DNA of 64,000 bases from NCBI GenBank assembly GCA_015680685.1, contig MNCI01036277.1, positions 1-64,000 on the forward strand, read 5' to 3'. Under the pieces are notes generated by a model. It searched no databases. It was not told the origin of the DNA and saw nothing but the letters and a program-made list of their open reading frames with translations. Of this stretch, positions 56,601 to 64,000 are shown piece by piece; positions within the stretch are counted from its first letter, which is position 1; each line of letters begins with the position of its first letter. The DNA is from Gnetum montanum (lineage: Eukaryota > Streptophyta > Gnetopsida > Gnetales > Gnetaceae). The translations under genes and the position numbers were made by a program.

Positions 56601-57130
56601 AAAAAGTACAAGGTGAATCATGGGGCCTACCTTAAGTGGCTTAAGGAGGAGTCAGTTGAATAATGCAAGAGAGAGTTATTCATCCAGGGGATCCAATTAG
56701 AGAGTGCTTATCAACTTTTTGAAAGTACTCTCATGGTGGAGTAATACACTACTCTTTAGATTACCACTACAACAGGTGAGACTTCTACGACTACTACTAC
56801 TTGGGATCCTCCTACTTGGATTGCTATACATAGGACCAACATCCTTTTTAGTGTTGATCTTGGGGATGTTGACTAGCATTGATCTTGGGGATGTTGACCA
56901 CATCCTCCATCATTTAGAGGAAGGCCTTCACCATCTACCCTTGAAATTTATGGAGTTAGAATCCTCACAGGTTTGATATATTTTATGTTCTAGTTTTTTA
57001 AGCTATAATTTGGCTATGGATTACTAACTGGCTATGTGTTGTTGTTTTTCAAGCCTTAGGAGACATTGGCGACCCTAGTGGTGAGGGTGGGAATGACCCA
57101 CCACTTCCTCTTTCAAATGCCTCTTAGCAA
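53689..57130 (+). pseudogene. Unrecognised intron-containing coding relic
   Basis: A succession of coding-like blocks in plus orientation separated by plausible GT-AG introns: block 1 from ATG 53689 (MPSGQVSLWFYSRAREFLAY) ending before GTAAGC at about 54042; block 2 from TTGTAG 54133 to AAAG|GTAAAC at about 54412; block 3 from TTTACAAG at 54513, including FLDVFMAPIPSIPTVEMLHV; block 4 with LQEEILRLHIDTSRIIHRHY and KRFVEFLVVYRNGQWIPQDP (55085-55330); a donor GCCAG|GTATGC at about 55796 with acceptor TTATAG; a donor ATAG|GTAAGG with acceptor TGTGTAG at about 56142; and a last block VPSMKWDFSRDMEIDFLPKL followed by Glu/Lys/Trp-rich sequence. Stops are mostly TAG at sites where Gln or Trp would suit. 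It may be an additional ORF of an LTR element or a captured host gene; I do not recognise the family. Confidence 0.45.
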
Positions 57131-57202
57131 CCTCCATTAGATTAGTTTAGCATGATGGCTATTTGTTTTTATTTTCATGTTAATGGTTATGATTAGCCAA
57201 GA

Positions 57203-57222
57203 CTATTATTATTATTATTATT
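57203..57222. repeat. (TTA)n microsatellite
   Basis: About six to seven TTA repeats. Confidence 0.85.
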
Positions 57223-57373
57223 TAACATTTTTGCAACATAGTGTGGCCATGGCTATTATGGACACTTTAAATTTAAATTAAAAATTTTGATTTTACTTTT
57301 GGGTATATATCTATTGTTGTAGTAAGCATTGTAAATGTTGTGCATGACTATAATGACATTACGATTATAACAT

Positions 57374-58187
57374 TGATGAGCTGCAATATTGTGTACGCGA
57401 TATCATGGCCTTCCATGCGATATCACGTACGCGATATTGTGGCCTGCCTCATTACCTTAAAATAAGAGGCAGGTGCACTTGGTTTGCATAGTTAGTTTTA
57501 GTCCCTTACCCAAACTCTTGCCTTTTCTCCCTCTTAGAGTTAGAATTATTTCTGTGTGCTCGTAGTAGGAGTCATAAAATGAACGGATCTTTATTCGAGC
57601 ATTGTGTATGTGAGCACACCTTGTGTACAGAAATAAAGATGGAATTTTTGATAAACCTTGATGCATTTAGAATAGATTAATTAATGTTAATTATTGTTAC
57701 TTAATGCTTTCCTTAGTTAATTAATGATTCTCTCTCATCATACAACTCTCCTAAGTAAGCACACACAGTACAATCACTTCTAGCATGCGTGTAACACTTG
57801 GTAACCCAGTAACGATTAGCATTTGGTAATCCCAGTAGTGTTGCATTGGTTCAAGATGTGCACAACAAGTGAGAATGGATACTAGTGTTAGGATCAATTA
57901 GAGCCTAGTTAATAAGTAGTTGAATTAAATTAGTTACTTAGTTATCTCTCTCTCCTCCCTTATTAGCAGCAGGACATAGAAACACAAAAAAAGTATAAAA
58001 ATCATATGCCTTAAGTTTACTTAAACATACAATTGTGACATATAAGTAAGCTTGGAAAGACAATGATTGATCAACCCATTCTTGCTCCACAAAGGTGCAT
58101 AAGCACTTAGTCCTTGGAATTCGATTGGATCATGCATGGATGCTCGTATTCATATGGTTGAGCATAAGGATACCTCATCGCTCATCA
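57374..58187 (+). repeat. Element C 5' LTR
   Basis: 814 bp, TGATGAGCTGCAATATTG to CATCGCTCATCA. U3 has three palindromic GTACGCGATATC-like motifs (57395-57440). The core promoter, CCTTAAAATAAGAGG, is a decayed version of CTATAAATAAGAGG of element A. Shared block CGTAGTAGGAGTC at about 57560 and TTATTCGAGCA at about 57591. Confidence 0.88.
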
Positions 58188-58188
58188 T

Positions 58189-58206
58189 TGGCACTGTTGC
58201 TGGGGA
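58189..58206 (+). other. Element C primer binding site
   Basis: TGGCACTGTTGCTGGGGA; differs from the tRNA-Asp-type site at three positions, all G-to-A or C-to-T. Confidence 0.75.
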
Positions 58207-58325
58207 ATTTGTTGTTTGTGCACTAACCAAAACATAGGAAATATTTCACATCATTGGAATGAACCCTTGGGGTTAGTTAAGGAAAAATAATAAATAATAA
58301 TACATTGCACATTGAATAGAAAATC

Positions 58326-60880
58326 ATGTCTCCTTCTTCGTACGAAAGTGTTTCACCGCCTAGGTCTAATACAGGGAATAATCAGAGGCATAGTACACAT
58401 GATAATCCACCAGTCCCTCAATAGTTTCATGTGGTATATGTTCATCCTGAAGAATATGTACCAAACTTTACCTTTATCCTCCACTAGGATGAACAACTAT
58501 GTTGGCAAGATTTAGAAGGTAACATAGTGTTACCTCCTGATTTCTCTATCCTAGGAATGCTTCTTCGTGATCTCACATGAATTGGTATGCAACATTTATA
58601 GGCAGAGTACGTTGTGCATGATCATGACTTGAGAGAGTATCGGCCCACAAAGGCATAATGCTAAAGGGATTTGTAATAGGATAGACGTCATGAATCCCTG
58701 AAGGGAAAGTTGTCGTAGAATGTCCCACATGTCCTAAGTGAAAATGAGGGTGGTGAACTTGGCTTAGATAGTTGCCCACATAATCATATTCCTCCTGTTG
58801 ACTTTAGTTAAGGGGTTGTGTATCAGAATCTTTACTCAACTATCCATAACCCAGATTCTGGTATCGATAGACACAAAGAATCTAAAAAAGGAACACAAAC
58901 ACATGACAAAGATGGACATTCCAATTGTAGCCATGATTGGGGCCACGACCACCGAAGAGAAGAAAGCAAACAATGACATGGTGATAGTCCTCCTTCTTCT
59001 TCACCTTCATCATCTCCTTCACCCTCTCCTTTAGGATCTGGTGTAGTCACAAAGACAAAGACCATGAGGATAAGGGTAAGCAAAATGGGAGTCATAGACA
59101 AAATAGTCAAGAAAGGGGACGAGGGCATTCTAGAGAAACACATCATGAAAGAAGGGAGAGTAGGGAACAACATAGGCATCATAGATACCATAGAAGGGAC
59201 AATCACGATGAACCCCTACTCACTACTTGAAGTATGCTAGACATAACTGAGGCTATCAGAATTCCAACAAGGCACCAAAAAGATAGTAGGATCAAGAGAT
59301 TAGACATGAACAACATCCCACTATTTGAAGGGGGGNATTTGAAGAGGGATACAATGCTGATCCTCAAAATCATCTACGAGCATTTCATGATGCATGTGCC
59401 TTACAAAACATAGAAAGTGAATGGAAAATACTTAAGTTGTTCCCACAGATTCTAGTCAAAGAAGCAGAGAGCTAGTACTAGTCCTTAAAACTGGAATCCA
59501 TTCGTAGGTGGAGTACCATGTTAGAATTGTTCCACGATAAGTACTAAATGTACTCCTAAGTGTCCAACCAGCGAAAGCAAATCCAAGGCTAGAAACAAGG
59601 AGGACATGAACCATTAGATGCTACCATGGGCTGATATTATGCACTATTACATCATTGTCCTGGGCATGGTTATTCGCAGAGGGATCAACTATGCCATCTC
59701 GTAGATGGGCTTAGGTATGAAACAGGAAAAACCCTTGGGACTTATGCCCAAGGAAGACTATCCAAGCTTAGGATCCATGAAGTTCAAAGATTATTGGAGC
59801 AAGTTGCTAAAGAAGAAGGTGAGTTAAGGAAAAGAGAGAGTGCAAAGGAATATAACAAATATCCTTCCCTCCAAAAGAAAGAAGTAAGATTCTGTGAGGA
59901 TGAAGAAGAGTCACTACTCAAAGAGATGGTGAATAAGAAAACCTTGCCTATCGAAAAATTAGCATCGAATTTATCAGCAAAGGTAAACCAAATGTGGGAT
60001 TCCCTAGATGATAAATTTCAAACCATTCTTAAGATAGTAGAGGAGTCTAGAGAGTAAGGTAGTGATTGCGAAAAAGAAAAAAAGAGAGAAACTGAACATG
60101 CACATAATAAGGGTAAGGGCAAAGTTGCCATTATCAAGAAGGTTGTGGATTCCGATATAGACAATGATAGTGGATGTGGGATATGCTAATATGTCCATCC
60201 TAAAGGATGTTACTTTATAATCCCACATCTACAAGATTCTAGGATGTATACACTCAACCCACGATTAAACAAAAGGAAAACACCTCGAAGGTTACCTTAT
60301 CCTCAAGGTAACTCAAGACAGTTCCACCAATCCTTAACATATTATCCAAGTGGAACTCCACCACAACCAATCAAGTAGTATCAACAATGGTAGTATCCAC
60401 GATCATGGGGAATTCCACCACCAAGGCAATAGTATCCTTACTGGAAACCTAACCCATATGGATATTACGTGCAGCAACCAATCTCTCCATGTGACTCTAC
60501 TAGTCACATTACTCCTCAACCTCACTACCAAGCTCATGAGTATTATAGAACTCCTTCTTTTAGGGGCAATGTTCCACAAACATATCATCCTTCTCATCTG
60601 ACTACACCTCTTTTACCTTTAACTCCATTAGCACCTGCTCCAGCTATGTAGGGTGAACTCCCTACCTATTTGTAGCAACGTAATGCCACAAGGGTTGTGA
60701 TCCTTCAACCTATGGTTGGTTGTAACAACTGCATGAAGAAAATACCTTTCTTTAGAACCAACAATCCAACTAAGCCCTTGCGACCACAAGCGGTTGATTC
60801 TTCAATTGCCTCACTATCACTTGAAGCTTTAGATCTCCCTTCAACCGAAAACTATGCTCAATGCATATGGTTATGTTAAC
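58326..60880 (+). pseudogene. Element C gag relic
   Basis: Starts MSPSSYESVSPPRS; then FTFILH and DEQLCWQDLEGNIVLPPDF as in B and E. A His/Asp/Ser/Pro-rich region spans 58880-59060. Capsid: NHLRAFHDACALQNIESEWK, HEPLDATMG, CPGHGYSQRDQLCHLVDGLR, TGKTLGTYAQGRLSKLR. Then RLLEQVAKEEGELRKRESAK and a mixed-charge stretch, a knuckle GCGIC...HPKGC at about 60175-60210, and a Pro/Tyr/Gln-rich tail (YYPSGTPPQP, HEYYRTPSF). From 59794 to 60879 only seven stops interrupt one frame, five of them TAG. A single N at 59336 lies in the capsid start. Confidence 0.82.
59323..59348. other. Single N flanked by a short duplication (assembly join)
   Basis: atttgaaggggg stands left of the N (59336) and atttgaagaggg right of it, as at 22933. 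Probably an unmerged contig overlap rather than a biological repeat; it shifts the capsid frame. Confidence 0.75.
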
Positions 60881-61367
60881 TTATGCCATTACTGATTTGA
60901 TAAAAGCTGACCATCTTCTTAGGAAATTATTTGATCCTAGGAGTCCTCTGATATATCTACAAATTGCTAGAAATAATCCATGCAAAGCTCTTTTGGATTC
61001 AAGTTCTGGTGTCAACTTGATTTCTCAAGAAATGTATAAGGCTTGGAACCTGCCTCCATTAAAAGAGAGTAACATTCGTTTAGAGTTGGTCAACCAATCC
61101 ATCATTTTCCCATTGAGACTAGTAGAGGACATTGTCACCAGTATTTGTGGGTGGTCATATCTAGCTGACTTCCTAGTGATTCAATTGAACAATGGTAAGG
61201 GGAACTTCCCAATCATAATGGGAAGAGCATGGCTAGGCATAGTTGACATGTGCCTAGGAATCCATGATCTTTCCCTAGAAATATCTAAGAAAAATACATT
61301 TGGAAAGATCGATAAGAAGAAAGTTCCATGCATTGCATCCACTGACTTAGGGTGTAATTGCATGTAG
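60861..61367 (+). pseudogene. Element C protease
   Basis: One open frame of 168 codons. LRKLFDPRSPLIYLQIARNN, then the retropepsin active site CKALLDSSSGVNLISQEMYK: the D-S/T-G triplet reads D-S-S, so the Gly is changed. The flap and second half follow: LVEDIVTSICGWSYLADFLV and NFPIIMGRAWLGIVDMCLGI. It cleaves the polyprotein in intact relatives. The gag frame (frame 1) ends at 60879 and this frame overlaps it, so a shift separates gag from pol. Confidence 0.85.
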
Positions 61368-62620
61368 AAGTCATGGTTCATGCAACGTTTAACATTTCCT
61401 GTATATAATCAGTGTGCACAAGTGATTGATATACAAAGATGATTGTATGCAACAGCCACAAGATAGGAAGGTACCCAGTGGCTAATAGCTGATCAAAAGA
61501 GCAGTTCAACTATATGCATGGAACCAACTGAGGGTTTGACTTATGCTTACATCAATAGCATACACATATTAGAGCAAGTCCATCGCCAACTTCCAAGTCT
61601 TGACCTTGAAAATATCAACTAGGGGAAGTTGGAAATCTTTGATAAGTTTAAGTAAGAGCCTCTTAAGCTAAAACCATTGTCCACCGGTATGGAATACACA
61701 TTTCTTAAAAATGAAAAATTGGTAATTATTAATCTGAAGCTTGCTCCTCAAAAAGAATGACTGCTGAAAGTGATAAATAAATGGTTGAAATCCTTCAGTT
61801 GGTCCTATCCCAAATTAACTAGAATAGATCTTAGGATATTCCAACATAGAATTTACACCGACCCCTCCATGAAGTCTCAAAGATAGCCACAGAGGTGATT
61901 GAACCCAAAGCTGAAGCAAGAAGTTAAGGAAGAAATTGAATAGCTTCTAAAAGCTGGGTTCATCTACCCCATTGCTGATAGCGAATGGATTAGCCCCTTA
62001 GTGATAGTGCCCAAAAAGGGAGTCAAATGGAGAGTGTGGATAGATTTCAGGCTACCAAACATGGCAACATTCAAGGACCACTTTCCATTGCCATTCATTG
62101 ACCAAGTCTTAGACACCACCATAGGGCATCGCTACTGTAGTTTTCTAGATGGGTACAGTGGGTACAACCAAATACAAATAACCCTAGAAGACCAAGCCAA
62201 GACTATGTTCACTAGTCCTTAGGGAACATTTGCATACAAATAGATGTCGTTTGGCTTGTGCAATTCCCCTGTAACGTTTCAATGATTAGTTCTAAGCATA
62301 TTCTAGCAGCAGATAGGAAACAGTGTGGAGATCTTCATGGACAACTTCTCCACCTATAGAGAAAACTTTGATCAAGCCTTAAACTAGTTAGAGCAAGTAT
62401 TAAAATGATGTGCAGAAACCAATTTAAGGCTTAATTGGTAGAAAATCCATTTGATGGTCCAATAAGGCGTCGTACTAGGACATACAATTTCACAAACAAG
62501 GATAGAGGTAGACCTTGAAAAGAGCAAAGTTATCCAAGGAATTACTCATCAACCAGAAACTGTAAAAGATATCTAGTCATTTCTTGGATACATTGGCTAC
62601 TACAGAAGGTTTATTGAGAA
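61368..62620 (+). pseudogene. Element C reverse transcriptase
   Basis: Linker to about 61900, then IEQLLKAGFIYPIADSEWIS-like sequence, VPKKGVKWRVWIDFRLPNMA, TFKDHFPLPFIDQVLDTTIG, YCSFLDGYSGYNQIQITLED with the first catalytic Asp, TFAYK-MSFGLCNSPVTFQ, and the active-site box EIFMDNFSTYR (about 62328-62360). The family box is MDDF; here the second Asp is Asn. A few TAG/TGA stops, otherwise the same frame (0) as the protease. The continuing ...SFLGYIGYYRRFIENFSKVA at about 62578-62640 marks the thumb/connection. Confidence 0.85.
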
Positions 62621-63305
62621 CTTTTCAAAGGTTGCAAAACCATTGGTTGAACTAAAAAAAAAGGATGTACCTTTCGAATGGACTAGGTAAAGCGAACTCA
62701 CTTTTCAAACTTTAAAACAAAAGCTGGTAGAAACGCCTATCCTACAAGCTCCTAACTAGTCTAGGCCATTCCACATAATGATTGACACATCCAACTATGC
62801 TTTAGGAGCCACACTTACATAATTAGATGATCGAAAGCATCCTTATTGCATCCACTATGCAATTAGAAGTATTTCTGGTGTAGAACTTAACTGCACTACA
62901 ACAAAGAAAGAATTCATGGCTGTAATGTTTACATTAGAAAAATTTAGGCACTATGTTTTGGGCTCTAAGGTATTCGTGCACATAGATCATAGTGCAATTA
63001 GGTTCTTGATGAATAAACCAATGGTAAGCCCTTGCATCATATGATGGCTTGTAATCTTACAAGAGTTCAATCTTATGATGATCGATTGTAAAGGAACCAA
63101 GAACGTAGTTGCTGATCATTTATCTCGATTGCGATGGGATAGCAAAGAGGATGAGTATCCAATTTCTGATTATTTCCCAGATGAACTCCTCTTTGTAGGT
63201 GTAGTGAATAATCAATTAACCATAGAGACCAACTCGTATAGTAGCATTCTCATCTATCTCCTTACACAAAAAACACCACAAGGGTTTGACTCTAAAAAGA
63301 AATAA
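62621..63305 (+). pseudogene. Element C RNase H
   Basis: FHIMIDTSNYALGATLT, LDDRKHPYCIHYAIRSISGV, TTTKKEFMAVMFTLEKFRHY, VLGSKVFVHIDHSAIRFLMN, KGTKNVVADHLSRLRWDSKE. All four expected acidic positions (D in IDTS, E in KKEF, D in HIDH, D in VADH) are readable. Two or three stops. Confidence 0.83.
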
Positions 63306-64000
63306 TAGTTTCTTCACCAAGCCAAATATTTTATGGAAATCAATGGGAAACTTTACAAAGTATGTCCTGATGGCTTGGTCTGATGGTGTGTTCCTGATGA
63401 AGATCAATTGTGAGTTCTCCAAGACATTCATAAGGGTCCTTGTGGGGTCATTACACTAGGAGATGAACAAACATTAAGATCTTGTTTGTAGGATATTATT
63501 GGCCTACATTGTTCTGGGACACCCATCATTTCGTCTAATCTTCTGAGTGCTACCAACATGATGGGGGGATGACTACTAGAATGGAGGGCTCGCAACAATG
63601 TATCCAACCTTTAGAACCCTTTGACATTTGGGGAATTGATTTTATGGGGCTGATTACACCAATGTCCAGTGGAAAAGAGTATATTATTGATGTCATTGAT
63701 TACCTTACAAAATGGGCAGAAGCAGCTACTGTTAAGGATTGTACATCATCTACAGTTGCACGATTTGTTCAACAACAAATCATAAATAGGTTTGGTGTGC
63801 CTTGTGCACATATTTCAGACAATGGTACACACTTCACAGGTGCTACTTTTTGAAAATTAATGCAATGCTTAGGGGTTGAGTGCAAAATGACTACACCATA
63901 TCGCCCCCAAGCGAACGGTCAAGCCGAAGGCACCAACAAGGAGATTATGAAGATATTGACAAGAACCACTAGCAAGTTTAGGCAATATTGGAGCACTAAA
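63306..64000 (+). pseudogene. Element C integrase (partial, window edge)
   Basis: The zinc-binding region (63400-63560) is frameshifted. The core is in frame 2: LEPFDIWGIDFMGLITPMSS with the first Asp, YIIDVIDYLTKWAEAATV, FGVPCAHISDNGTHFTGATF with the second Asp, a TGA, then YRPQANGQAEGTNKEIMKIL with the catalytic Glu. The DDE triad is intact. The C-terminal domain lies beyond the window. Confidence 0.85.

Larger units (their letters stand above)
57374..64000 (+). mobile_element. Element C: Ty3/gypsy-type element, 5' LTR to integrase, runs off the edge
   Basis: 5' LTR, PBS, gag, protease, RT, RNase H and most of integrase in the same order and wording as element E, but better preserved (longer open segments). 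No target duplication can be checked because the right end is outside the window. gag is mainly in frame 1 from 59.8 kb, protease through RNase H in frame 0, and integrase in frame 2. Confidence 0.9.

Overview
The window looks like a stretch of a large, AT-rich, gene-poor plant nuclear genome, most likely a conifer or other gymnosperm. The evidence is one host disease-resistance gene of the TIR-NB-ARC-LRR type with 24-residue LRRs and a PGRRSR...WDP linker of the kind common in conifers, one fragment of a plant GDSL esterase gene, and about 50 kb of nested, heavily decayed Ty3/gypsy LTR retrotransposons. No bacterial, organellar or RNA genes were recognised. The species call is inference.

Layout. 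1-1452: minus-strand 5' end (two exons) of a GDSL/SGNH hydrolase gene. 1453-4241: AT-rich, no gene seen. 4242-10565: a plus-strand TNL gene with a repeat-rich promoter and leader, five coding exons, and at least three frame disruptions (TIR, P-loop, small LRR exon), so pseudogene or error-containing assembly. 11253-17140: a minus-strand integrase relic (H) split by element A (11657-16954), a gag-only LTR element whose right end is an inverted LTR fragment. 17140-18581: LINE and possible copia scraps. 18582-21112: element B (LTR, PBS, gag), truncated. 21113-27247: relic D, minus-strand pol (RT, RNase H, integrase). 27248-49168: element E, about 12.9 kb of its own sequence, with gag, protease, RT, RNase H, integrase and an extra 3' ORF, split in gag by element G (29494-38538, minus strand). 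49169-57373: host sequence of E: a degenerate ~180-bp array, AT-rich DNA and an unrecognised intron-containing coding relic. 57374-64000: element C, same superfamily, running off the right edge.

How the parts relate. A, B, C, E and G share LTR ends (TGATG...CATCA), a conserved block GTAGTAGGAGTC in the LTR, a primer binding site like the 3' end of tRNA-Asp, and a PPT reading about GGGGGTA. B, C and E carry one gag type; A and G carry another and G clearly lacks pol, so G (probably A too) would need enzymes from pol-bearing relatives such as C or E. E and G also share a long, otherwise unrecognised ORF between the body and the 3' LTR, which is the most interesting coding content of the window. 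Insertion order is readable from target-site duplications: H and D are oldest; A went into H (ACTGA), E into the D-side repeat (GTTTA/GTTTG), then G into the gag of E (GTTGG). Decay is dominated by C-to-T/G-to-A changes: many TAG stops, and Asp-to-Asn or Glu-to-Lys changes at catalytic residues.
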